DNA of 64,000 nt from Cupriavidus necator (lineage in GTDB: Bacteria; Pseudomonadota; Gammaproteobacteria; Burkholderiales; Burkholderiaceae). Both the position numbers and the translations under genes were made by a program. The notes under the pieces were generated by a model. The model saw nothing but the letters and a program-made list of their open reading frames with translations. It did not search any database and was not told the DNA's origin. Within the stretch, counting starts at the first letter, position 1. Each line of letters opens with the position of its first letter. Of this stretch, positions 9,684-17,354 are shown in pieces. Where the stretch lies: contig CP074382.1 of the NCBI GenBank assembly GCA_022041995.1, positions 496,001 to 560,000 of the forward strand. Direction: 5' to 3'.

Positions 9684-11033
9684 ATGCGTAAACCACGCGG
9701 CAAGTTGTCAGGCCTGCCTGTCATCAATGACAAGGCGGCGGCCATCGACATCGGATCCCGATTCCATGTCGTTGCCGTACCGCCCGAACTGTGCGACCAA
9801 CCCGTCCAGACCTTCCAGGCGTTCACTCGTGACCTCGAGCGCATGGCGGACTGGCTCGTATCGCTTGGGATCAAAACCGTGGCGATGGAATCGACTGGCG
9901 TGTACTGGATTCCCGCATACGAAATCCTCGAAGGCCGTGGCCTCGAGGTCATCGTGGCCAACGCACGGGAGTCCCGCGCCGTGCCAGGCCGCAAAAGCGA
10001 TGTCAACGATGCACAATGGCTGCAGCGACTCCATGCCTGCGGCCTGTTGCGCCCAAGTTTCAGGCCCAGCGGCGATATCGCAGCCCTTCGCGCCTATCTA
10101 CGGCTTCGGGAGCGACATCTGGACTATGCGGCCGCGCATATCCAGCATATGCAGAAGGCGTTGACCTTCATGAATCTTCAACTGCACCACGTCGTCAGCG
10201 ACGTGACGGGCGCCACGGGAATGCGGATCATCCGCGCCATCGTCGGCGGTGAGCGTGATCCCGACGTGCTGGCTACCATGCGTGATCGCAACTGCAGGTC
10301 CAGCGTCGAGACCATCCGGGCCGCTCTGGTGGGCAACTACCAGCCCGAACACGTCTTCGCACTGCAACAGGCGCTGGCGCTGTACGACTTCTACCAAACT
10401 CGCATCGACGAGTGTGACGTTGAGATCGAACGCACGCTGGCCATGCTTGCGTCCGACAAGCCCGTACCGCAAGAACCGCTGGCCAAGGCGCGCAGCCGGG
10501 CCCAACAGCCCAACGCATTGAGTTTCGACGCGCGTATTCTCATGTGCCAGCTCGCTGGCGTCGACCTCACGCAGATCCACGGGATCGGTTCCTACCTAGC
10601 TGTGCGTCTCGTCGCAGAATGCGGCACCGATCTGAGCCGATGGCCGACTGCCAAGCACTTCACGTCATGGCTGACGCTCTCGCCTGGATGCAAGGTGAGC
10701 GGCGGCAAGGTCCTGTCGTCACACACGCGCAAGACAACCAATCGTGTCGCCGCCTTGCTGCGGCTGGCCGCCGTCACGGTGGGGAAGACTAGCACGGCGC
10801 TGGGTGCGTTCTACCGCCGGCTGGCGGCCCGCATCGGGAAGGCCAAGGCCGTCACGGCCACCGCGCGCAAGATCGCCGTACTGTTCTACAACGCCATGCG
10901 CTTTGGCATGCAGTATGCTGACCCCGGGGCTGACCACTACGAACAGCGCTATAAGGAGCGCGTCATCAAGCAGCTGCACCGCAGGGCGGCCGAATTTGGC
11001 TTTTCCCTCCAACCGACGGAGGGCGTTTCTTAG
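9684..11033 (+). CDS. IS110-family transposase (DEDD recombinase)
   Basis: 449-aa transposase with an N-terminal RuvC-like DEDD domain: AAAIDIGSRFHVVAV (D), VAMESTGVYW (E) and GRKSDVNDAQWLQ (DxxD). A helical middle part follows, then the C-terminal transposase-20 domain with LAGVDLTQIHGIGSYLAVRLVAECG and the serine region SPGCKVSGGKVLSS. The start ATG is preceded by GCAGGAGGAGCG. Intact, and identical in amino-acid sequence to copy 2. It probably cuts and joins DNA guided by a structured RNA, as in related IS110 elements. Confidence 0.93.
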   Translation: MRKPRGKLSGLPVINDKAAAIDIGSRFHVVAVPPELCDQPVQTFQAFTRDLERMADWLVSLGIKTVAMESTGVYWIPAYEILEGRGLEVIVANARESRAVPGRKSDVNDAQWLQRLHACGLLRPSFRPSGDIAALRAYLRLRERHLDYAAAHIQHMQKALTFMNLQLHHVVSDVTGATGMRIIRAIVGGERDPDVLATMRDRNCRSSVETIRAALVGNYQPEHVFALQQALALYDFYQTRIDECDVEIERTLAMLASDKPVPQEPLAKARSRAQQPNALSFDARILMCQLAGVDLTQIHGIGSYLAVRLVAECGTDLSRWPTAKHFTSWLTLSPGCKVSGGKVLSSHTRKTTNRVAALLRLAAVTVGKTSTALGAFYRRLAARIGKAKAVTATARKIAVLFYNAMRFGMQYADPGADHYEQRYKERVIKQLHRRAAEFGFSLQPTEGVS

Positions 11034-11058
11034 GAACCGACGGAGGGCGTTTCTTAGG
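11011..11058 (+). repeat. 24-bp tandem duplication at the IS110 3' end
   Basis: The 24 bases at 11011-11034, which include the last transposase codons and the stop, recur exactly at 11035-11058. Copy 2 has a single unit. This could come from slippage or from a second insertion event into an existing IS110 end. Confidence 0.85.
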
Positions 11059-11333
11059 AACCGTTTGTGCTGAACCGCTCCACAGGCGGTCGCCTCTATG
11101 GGCATTGAATGGCCGCCGAGGTCATCCAGTGCGCGCCACGTGCGTTGGTCGGGCACCGGAGGACGATGAAGTGGAGTGGATGAGTGCGTGAGGGTGGTGC
11201 GAGCGTTGAGTTGGTGAGGTCAAGGGTAGCGATCGCGAGGCGTTCCCCTACGGCAAAGAGTCGATGAGGCAAGGCCGGGCGTGTTGCCATCCGGAATACA
11301 TGGAAACGTGATGGGTCGTGGTGCGAACGCGAA

Positions 11334-12536
11334 TCAGTGAACATAGTCAGCGGGTGGCGGCGCACGCGGGAGTGCGCCGGGCAGAAAGATTTCGACGCAG
11401 AGCATGTGGCCCTTGCCGCAGACGGGGCAATCGCGCAGGGACTTGCCAGTGAGTCGCTGGTAATGGTCGCGGTAGTCTTCCATCGGGTCGAGTGTTTCGT
11501 CCGCGGGAGCTGCGACGCCAAGCAGCCGGTGGCAGGTGGCGAGCTTGGCGGTCCGGTGGCGATTGGCCAGCCACCCGTAACTGCGGATGTGCTTGAAGCC
11601 GTCGGGCAGCACATGCAGGAGGAAGCGGCGGATGAATTCGTCGGCCTCAAGCGTCATGGTCTTCGTTGCGGCGGGGTGTTTATAATCTTTCCACCGGAAG
11701 GTGACATGGCCGTTGTCGAAGTTGACCAGGCGCTGGTTGGAGATGGCCACGCGGTGGGTGTAGCGGCCCAGGTAATCGAGTACGTGTCGGGCGTCGCCGA
11801 AGGGAGGCTTCGCATAGACCACCCACTCGGCTTGCGCGGCCGGCGCGAGAAAGGCAGCGAACGCCTGGGGATCCTGCAGGGGTTCGAGCTGGCCGTAGAA
11901 ATGCAGTGCGGCGGTGTCGAAGGCATGGCGCAGCTGTTCGAGAAAGAGCCGCCGGAACAGGCGCGAGAGTACCCGCACGGGCAGGAAGAAACCGGGACGA
12001 CAGGCGACCCAGTGTTCGCCGTCCGGGGCGATGCCACCGCCCGGTACCACGCAGTGCACGTGCGGATGGTGTTGCAGGTTCTGTCCCCAGGTATGTAGGA
12101 CTGTGATGAAGCCGATCTCGGCGCCCAGGTGTTTCGGATCGGCGGCGATCGTGCGCAGGGTTTCGGCGCTGGTGCGAAACAGGATATCGTAGAGCGTGCG
12201 CTTGTTCTGGTAGGCGATCATCGCGACCGGCTCGGGAAGCGTAAAGACCACGTGGAAATATTCGACCTTGGGGAGCAGTTCGGCCTGGCGGTGTTCGAGC
12301 CATTGCGCGCGGGCGAGCGACTGGCACCTGGGACAGTGGCGATTCCGGCAGCTGTTATAAGAAATCCGTTGATGGCCGCAGGCATCGCACTGCTCGACAT
12401 GGCCACCGAGCGCCGCGGTCCGGCATAGCTCGATCGCGCTCATCACGCGCCGCTGGGCACGACCGAGCCCGTCAGCGTGTGTCTGCCGGTACTGTGACCC
12501 GCGGAAGATGTCCGCCAGCACGAGTGCCACACCCAT
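11334..12536 (-). CDS. IS91-family HUH transposase, copy 1
   Basis: Rolling-circle transposase of about 400 aa. A Cys-rich zinc-binding region (CDACGHQRISYNSCRNRHCPRCQ) is followed by the HUH motif LQHHPHVHCVVPGGG and the two-tyrosine motif LDYLGRYTHRVAISN, with tyrosines four residues apart as in IS91. The start at 12536 (MGVALVLADIF) is chosen because it lies 8 bases after the stop of the upstream recombinase gene, exactly as in copy 2. The two genes look co-transcribed. Clearly diverged in sequence from the 20.9-kb copy. Intact. Confidence 0.9.
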   Translation of the reverse strand: MGVALVLADIFRGSQYRQTHADGLGRAQRRVMSAIELCRTAALGGHVEQCDACGHQRISYNSCRNRHCPRCQSLARAQWLEHRQAELLPKVEYFHVVFTLPEPVAMIAYQNKRTLYDILFRTSAETLRTIAADPKHLGAEIGFITVLHTWGQNLQHHPHVHCVVPGGGIAPDGEHWVACRPGFFLPVRVLSRLFRRLFLEQLRHAFDTAALHFYGQLEPLQDPQAFAAFLAPAAQAEWVVYAKPPFGDARHVLDYLGRYTHRVAISNQRLVNFDNGHVTFRWKDYKHPAATKTMTLEADEFIRRFLLHVLPDGFKHIRSYGWLANRHRTAKLATCHRLLGVAAPADETLDPMEDYRDHYQRLTGKSLRDCPVCGKGHMLCVEIFLPGALPRAPPPADYVH

Positions 12537-12544
12537 GTCCGTGC

Positions 12545-13423
12545 TCAGAAGTATTCGGGCGTGGCGGGCTGAGGGGGAATGGGTTCGGCGTGCGGTAGCA
12601 GATCGAAAGGACTCGTGGTGGCGCACACGGTGCTGGTCGCCACTTTCAGGTAACGCGAAGTTGTGGCGAGGGAGCGGTGTCCCATCAACAACTGAATCCT
12701 GCGCACGTCAGTGCCGGTCTCGAGCAGATGCGTGGCAAAGGCGTGACGCAGCGGATGCGGCGTGATGGGCTTGCTGATGCCGCTGCGCTGTCGCGCGAGG
12801 TTGCATGCCCGTGCCACGGCAAACCGGGTGATGGGCTGGCCGGGGATGTCGCCCGGAAAGAGCCACTCCCGGGGGTGAGCGTCGTGCCAGTACTGTCGCA
12901 GGATCTCGAGCAGGCGCGGCGACAGCATTACATAGCGGTCCTTGCGATTTTTGCCCTGGTTCACACGGATGACCATGCGCTGGCTGTCGATGTCGGTGAC
13001 CTTCAGATGGACGACTTCCGACACGCGCAGGCCGGCGGCGTAGGCGGTCATCAGGATGGTGCGCTGCTTGAGGCTGGCAATCGACTCGAAGAAGGCGGTG
13101 ATCTCCTCCTTGCTCAGGACGACCGGCAGTCTGAACGGCTTCTTCGGCAACGGAAAGTCCTCGTCGCTCCAGGGTCGCTTGAGCGTCACGCGGTAGAGGA
13201 AGCGCAGTGCGCCGATCGTTGCACCGAGGCTGCCAGGGGCCAGCTTGCGCTCCTCGCGCAGATGAATGAGCCAGGCACGGATCTCTTCCGGGCCGAGTAG
13301 TTCAGGCGAGCGACGGAAGTGCCGGGCGAAATTTGACACCTGCAGCAGATAGGACTTCTGGGTGTTGTCTGCGAGGTTGCGGATCTGCATGTCGTGCAGC
13401 ATGCGTTGGCGGAGCGGGGTCAT
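12545..13423 (-). CDS. XerD-like tyrosine recombinase linked to IS91 transposase
   Basis: Site-specific recombinase of about 292 aa. The start ATG (13423) follows AGGAGG by 6 bases. An N-terminal SAM-like core-binding domain (NTQKSYLLQVSNFARHF) is followed by the catalytic domain: AAGLRVSEV (Arg), the Lys region NQGKNRKDRYVML, HPLRHAFATHL (HxxR), LLMGHRSLATTSRYLKV (His and Tyr nucleophile). It ends 8 bases before the transposase and probably forms a two-gene operon with it. Its role in IS91 mobility, perhaps processing circles or dimers, is inferred. Copy 2 has only the C-terminal end of this gene. Confidence 0.88.
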   Translation of the reverse strand: MTPLRQRMLHDMQIRNLADNTQKSYLLQVSNFARHFRRSPELLGPEEIRAWLIHLREERKLAPGSLGATIGALRFLYRVTLKRPWSDEDFPLPKKPFRLPVVLSKEEITAFFESIASLKQRTILMTAYAAGLRVSEVVHLKVTDIDSQRMVIRVNQGKNRKDRYVMLSPRLLEILRQYWHDAHPREWLFPGDIPGQPITRFAVARACNLARQRSGISKPITPHPLRHAFATHLLETGTDVRRIQLLMGHRSLATTSRYLKVATSTVCATTSPFDLLPHAEPIPPQPATPEYF

Positions 13424-13663
13424 GACGGACCTCCTGGGAACAGTGAATGGAATGCCCGTTGGGCACCTCCATCCTGCTCCCAGCCGCCTGCTCGTCCCTT
13501 CCCCTGGCCCGGCATCCGATAACCGTCCTAGCCGAACGCTAGGCACTGACCTTCGCCTCCCTCCCACTACCGCGTCAGCGGTTTAGTACATAACGCTTCG
13601 TGAGCAAGGGGCGTTGTTGCATAAATCGAGATTGAAAACAGGGGCTCCTCGGTGACGCTGAAC

Positions 13664-14623
13664 TCAGGCGATACGGACGGATTGCGGGCGAGCGAGCGCG
13701 ACCATGCGGTTGAGCACGCCCGCACGGATAGCCACTTCGGTGGCCTGCGACCCGATTTCGCGTGCCCACAGACTGTGTCCCGTCAGCGTCTTGAGGCGGT
13801 ACATCAGGGTCTCGGCCAGCGAGCGCCGGTGATAGCCGCTGGCGGCTTTCCAATCGCGTCGACTGCTCTTCTCGATGACATCGATGGCCTCGTTACGCCA
13901 GGCTGCGCCCGGCGTACTTTCGGACCAAGGCTTCGCTCCATCGCGTGGTGGAATCGAGGGCTGTGCACCTCGCGCAGCAATCTCCGCGTGGCACGGCTTG
14001 CTGTCGTAAGCGCCATCACCTCCGATGGTATCGATCGGTGTATCAACCGGGATCTGATCGAGCAGGTCGGCCAACACTTCGCCATCGCCAACGTCCTGGT
14101 GGGTCATCAGTGCAGCACAGATTTGGCCGGTGTTCGCGTCCATGGCGAGATGGACCTTGCGCCAAGTCCGGCGCTTGGACCAACCGTGCTTGCGAACCTT
14201 CCACTCGCCTTCGCCGTAAAGCTTCAGCCCAGTGCTGTCGATCACCAGATGCAGCGGCTCGCCGCTACGCGAGGCGGGCAGCACGACGTTCAGATTCTGC
14301 GCGCGGCGGCTCAATGTCGTGTAGTTCGGCACTGGCAACGTTGGGAAAGCCAGGGTGCGCAAGCTCTGCGCGAAGCCTTGCAGCGCGCGCAGCGGCAGGT
14401 GGAACACCTGCTTGAGACTGAGCAGACCCTGGATCAGCGCATCCGTATAGACGAGCGGGTGGCCACGCTTGGGCGACTGGGCTTTAGCCGGTGGCACGAG
14501 CAAGCTCTCTTCGACCCACATCGTCACGTCTCCTCGGGCTATCAGCCCCTTGTTGTACTGCGCCCAGTTCTTGACGCGGTAGACCCCCTTGGGCTCGGCT
14601 TGCTGTCGGTTGTCCTTGCGCAT
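13664..14623 (-). CDS. IS5-family (IS903-type) transposase, copy 1
   Basis: DDE transposase of about 319 aa. Catalytic blocks: HLVIDSTGLKLYGEGEW (first D), IDTIGGDGAYDSKPCH (second D) and the C-terminal YHRRSLAETLMYRLKTLTG region with E. The start at 14623 (MRKDNRQQ) is chosen over an upstream GTG that the frame also allows. Differs from the 53.4-kb copy at very few positions (for example R/H in QSLxTLAF). The coding region is intact, although the element has lost continuity downstream of its left-hand part. Confidence 0.9.
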   Translation of the reverse strand: MRKDNRQQAEPKGVYRVKNWAQYNKGLIARGDVTMWVEESLLVPPAKAQSPKRGHPLVYTDALIQGLLSLKQVFHLPLRALQGFAQSLRTLAFPTLPVPNYTTLSRRAQNLNVVLPASRSGEPLHLVIDSTGLKLYGEGEWKVRKHGWSKRRTWRKVHLAMDANTGQICAALMTHQDVGDGEVLADLLDQIPVDTPIDTIGGDGAYDSKPCHAEIAARGAQPSIPPRDGAKPWSESTPGAAWRNEAIDVIEKSSRRDWKAASGYHRRSLAETLMYRLKTLTGHSLWAREIGSQATEVAIRAGVLNRMVALARPQSVRIA

Positions 14624-14670
14624 CGTCCCGGAAAAAGTCCAAGACACTACGCCGCTTCGTCAGAAGTTAA

Positions 14671-16027
14671 TCTATGGTCGCCCCCGTTTTTGCAACACCG
14701 ATGTTGATGGGTGGTTGGTTTGCCTAAATCTATCCGGCGTCATTGTAAGGATTGCTCCTCGCGCCACGATGAGAATCGCGCCTGACAGCCCTAATAACAG
14801 AGGCAGCTTCGAAAGCTCGTTAACTTCCCAGGGTGTCTACCAGGCCGGTGTACCGTTCACGTCATCAAATATCAGCAGTCGCAAAACGAGATGGGTGGAC
14901 TTCAGTGAAGCAGGAAGCGGGATCGGTCGCTCAGACAGGCATGGCAACCGACCCGGCATTGAATGTGGTGCCGCGGGTGGCCAGCGCCCACGCGGTACGC
15001 GCCAGCTTGTTTGCCAACGCGCAGGCAACCACGTTGGAGTGCCGTCGTGTGAGCATGGCGCGGACCCAGTCCGCGAGCCTACCGGTTTGCCGCTCGAGCC
15101 GCTGCATGTAAGCCCGTGCACACTGAACCAACAGACGCCTGATATTTTTGTTCCCGCGTTTGCTGATGCCAAGCAGGTTCGCTCGCCCTCCCGTACTGTA
15201 TTGGCGGGGCACCAGCCCGATCGATGCGGCGAAGTCGCGACTACTGCCATACTGCTTGCCATCGCCCATCTCGGTGGCCAGCACGCTCGCAGTGATCGGA
15301 CCGACGCCAGGAATCGTCAGCAGACGCTGGCCGAGATCGTCGTCGGCAAGCTGGTGAGTCATCTCCTTGTCGAGTTCGCCAATCTGTTCACTGAGGTACT
15401 TGAAGTGGGTATGCAGGCGTTCGAGGACCGCCACCAGCCGAGATGGCAAAGCATGCTCGGCGAGGACTGCCGGCAGACGGGTGATGACGGCCTTGCCGAC
15501 CGGCAGGCTGATTCCGAATTCCAGCAGGAATCCATGTATCTGGTTACTGGTCTTGGTGCGATCGCGCACCAGCGAGTCACGCACGCGATGCAAGGCCGAC
15601 AGAGTTTGCTGCGTTTCCGTTTTCGGCGTTACAAATCGCATGGCAGGACGAGACGCCGCTTCGCAGATCGCCTCGGCATCCACAAAGTCGTTCTTGTTAC
15701 TCTTGACGAAAGGCCGTACGAATTGCGGCGAGATGAGTTTGGCCTGATGGCCGAATGCAGCGAGCTTGCGAGCCATATGGTGCGCGCCAGCGCAGGCCTC
15801 CATCACCACCGTGCATGTGTGAAATGTGGCAAAAAACTCGACGAGTTGCTTACGGCTCACCTTCTTGCGAAACACGGCCTTGCCGTGTCTGTCCTGACCG
15901 TGAAGGTGGAAGGAGTGCTTACCCAGATCGATTCCAACCAGCGTCGTGTCTTGCATGATGGCCTCCTCGGCAGAAAACGCCCCCTAAGCGTAACCGCTCG
16001 TGGGGGATGGGGGCGACCATCTCATTA
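14671..16027 (-). mobile_element. IS110-family (IS1111-type) element nested in IS5
   Basis: About 1,357 bp inserted in the terminal region of the IS5/IS903-type element. The empty site is seen in the intact copy near 54470 (AGAAGTTAA/CAGAGCC). A 12-bp subterminal inverted pair ATGGTCGCCCCC / GGGGGCGACCAT lies just inside both ends, as is typical of IS1111-type elements. A diverged fragment of the same kind lies at 56676-57170. Confidence 0.88.
14931..15956 (-). CDS. IS110/IS1111-type transposase
   Basis: 341-aa DEDD transposase: TLVGIDLGKHSFHLHG (D), VVMEACAGAHHMAR (E) and KNDFVDAEAICEA (DxxD). The C-terminal domain has LLTIPGVGPITASVLATEMGD and RQYSTGGRANLLGISKRGNKNIRRLL. Intact, start ATG at 15956. 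Different from the 449-aa IS110 protein in this window. Elements of this group insert at specific sites, often in the ends of other mobile elements, which matches its position here. Confidence 0.92.
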   Translation of the reverse strand: MQDTTLVGIDLGKHSFHLHGQDRHGKAVFRKKVSRKQLVEFFATFHTCTVVMEACAGAHHMARKLAAFGHQAKLISPQFVRPFVKSNKNDFVDAEAICEAASRPAMRFVTPKTETQQTLSALHRVRDSLVRDRTKTSNQIHGFLLEFGISLPVGKAVITRLPAVLAEHALPSRLVAVLERLHTHFKYLSEQIGELDKEMTHQLADDDLGQRLLTIPGVGPITASVLATEMGDGKQYGSSRDFAASIGLVPRQYSTGGRANLLGISKRGNKNIRRLLVQCARAYMQRLERQTGRLADWVRAMLTRRHSNVVACALANKLARTAWALATRGTTFNAGSVAMPV

Positions 16028-17234
16028 CAGAGCCAGCGCTCCAGTCGTTGTGCGTAAACGTCAGCCCATCCGACCCCGGATTTATGCAACAACGCCGAGC
16101 AAGGCGTCTTATTTGAACTACTGCACATAAAGTTTCATGATGGGCTCCTAGTGCAATGTTCCATTCTGTTTGGAACTTAAGCGGCGGTTGGCACAGAATG
16201 ACCTTCTGTAGGATGTCGCGAGCGCTCTTGGTCCAGATGAACGGCTTGGGGTTGGTGTTGTGGTGAGCGATGTACTCGTTGATGGCGTCGACCAGTTCCG
16301 GCACGCTGGTGAATACGCCGCGGCGAAGTCGCTCGGTTGTGATGTCACGAAAGAACCGCTCGACCATGTTCAGCCATGATGCGGAGGTGGGCGTGAAGTG
16401 CATGTTGAATCGCGGATGCTTGGCCAGGCAGTCCTGCACCGCAGGATGCTTGTGGGTGGCGTAGTTGTCTGCGATCAGATGCAGCGTTTTGTCCTTGGGC
16501 GTCTCGCGGTCGATCTTGCGCAGGAACTTCAGCCACTCGGTATGGCGGTGGCGCTGCTGGCACTGGGCGATGACCTGGCCATCGAGCACGTTGAGCGCGG
16601 CAAACAGCGTGGTCGTGCCGTTGCGCTTGTAGTCGTGCGTCATGGTGGCCGCACGCCCCTTCTTCAACGGCAAGCCGGGCTGCGTGCGATCCAGCGCCTG
16701 CACCTGGCTCTTCTCATCGCAGCACAGCACCAGCGCGTGCTCGGGTGGCGACATGTAGAGGCCGACGATGTCTTCGAGCTTCTCGACGAACTTCGGATCG
16801 CGCGACACCTTGAAGCCGCGCACGATGTGCGGCTTCAACCCGTGGGCGTGCCAATGGCGCATGACGGTGCTGGCGCTCACGCCCAATTCGGCGGCCATCT
16901 TGCGCGTGCTCCAGTGCGTGGCCGCAACGGGCTTGGTTTGAGTGGTCAGCTCCACCAGCCGCGCCGTGTCCACCTTCACCGGCGGCGCACCGCGCGGCAA
17001 GTCGCGTTCGATACCGGCCAGCCCCGATTGCGCATACCGCTCACGCCAACGCGAGACCTGCACGCGTCCGACTCCCAACTGCTCGGCGATGTCCTTGTTC
17101 TGCATTCCGTTGGCGGCCAGCAGCACAATGCGCGCGCGCTGCGCCAGCCTCACGCTCGTGAGCTTCGACCGAACCAGCCTCGTCAAATTGGTTCGCTCCT
17201 CGTCGGTCAACATGATCTCGGGGGCAACTCGCAC
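15984..17234 (-). CDS. IS630-family transposase with altered C-terminus
   Basis: DDE transposase. An N-terminal helix-turn-helix region (GMQNKDIAEQLGVGRVQVSRWRERY) precedes the catalytic blocks VLCCDEKSQVQALDRTQ (D), LHLIADNYATHKHP (D) and ASWLNMVERFFRDIT (E). GTG start. Compared with the copy at 37.3 kb, one extra A at about 16194 shifts the last 15 or so codons. The normal stop (16148) is missed and reading continues into flanking IS5 sequence to 15984. The catalytic core is unaffected, so activity is possible but uncertain. Confidence 0.85.
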   Translation of the reverse strand: MRVAPEIMLTDEERTNLTRLVRSKLTSVRLAQRARIVLLAANGMQNKDIAEQLGVGRVQVSRWRERYAQSGLAGIERDLPRGAPPVKVDTARLVELTTQTKPVAATHWSTRKMAAELGVSASTVMRHWHAHGLKPHIVRGFKVSRDPKFVEKLEDIVGLYMSPPEHALVLCCDEKSQVQALDRTQPGLPLKKGRAATMTHDYKRNGTTTLFAALNVLDGQVIAQCQQRHRHTEWLKFLRKIDRETPKDKTLHLIADNYATHKHPAVQDCLAKHPRFNMHFTPTSASWLNMVERFFRDITTERLRRGVFTSVPELVDAINEYIAHHNTNPKPFIWTKSARDILQKVILCQPPLKFQTEWNIALGAHHETLCAVVQIRRLARRCCINPGSDGLTFTHNDWSAGSVMRWSPPSPTSGYA

Positions 17235-17316
17235 TCACTCTCTCCACGCTGTGTCGCAGTGTGGGCATTGGAGACGCCGAATTCATATAGGTTCCATCAA
17301 GAACAGAACGCTACAC
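16151..17316 (-). mobile_element. IS630-family element, copy 1
   Basis: Bounded by TA dinucleotides (16149-16150 and 17317-17318), the usual IS630 target duplication. Ends are imperfect inverted repeats: GTGCAATGTTCCATTCTGTT on the left and, inverted, GTGTAGCGTTCTGTTC on the right. Inserted upstream of the first recombinase of the trio. Removing it joins 16097-16150 directly to the trio's leader. Confidence 0.85.
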
Positions 17317-17354
17317 TAGCGGCCATGGGGACCGCTTTTGTGAGGAGTTCGATC

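Larger units (their letters stand above)
9436..11062 (+). mobile_element. IS110-family element, copy 1
   Basis: Sequence from 9436 to about 11062 is near-identical, in inverted orientation, to 22363-23966. Flanking sequence on both sides is only similar, which marks the approximate element limits. It contains one DEDD transposase and about 250 bases of leader. IS110 elements have no classical inverted repeats, so the exact ends stay approximate. This copy has a 24-bp tandem duplication at its 3' end that copy 2 lacks. Confidence 0.8.
9345..13609 (-). mobile_element. IS91-family element copy 1, carrying a nested IS110
   Basis: Leftward unit of a tyrosine recombinase gene (13423-12545), an IS91-type HUH transposase (12536-11334) and its 3' flank, then an IS110 insertion, then the outer hairpins at 9345-9449. 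The right boundary is uncertain: the IS5/IS903-type element enters at 13610, upstream of the recombinase. IS91 elements transpose by rolling circle and leave no target duplication, so the ends are inferred by comparison with the diverged copy at 20.8-24.06 kb. Confidence 0.6.
13610..16096 (-). mobile_element. IS5-family (IS903-type) element copy 1, interrupted by an IS1111-type element
   Basis: Terminal inverted repeats GGCGTTGTTGCATAAATC at both ends resemble the IS903 terminus. The flanking repeat GAGCAAGG lies at 13602-13609 and 16097-16104; the intact copy at 53.4 kb has a 9-bp duplication, so one base may have been lost here. An IS1111-type element occupies 14671-16027. Removing it restores the sequence of the 53.4-kb copy exactly at the junction. 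Confidence 0.92.

Noticed and set aside
16398..17354. 740-aa frame starting far upstream of recombinase 1
   Set aside because: The first part is the antisense of the IS630 transposase; the real start with a ribosome site is at 17355.
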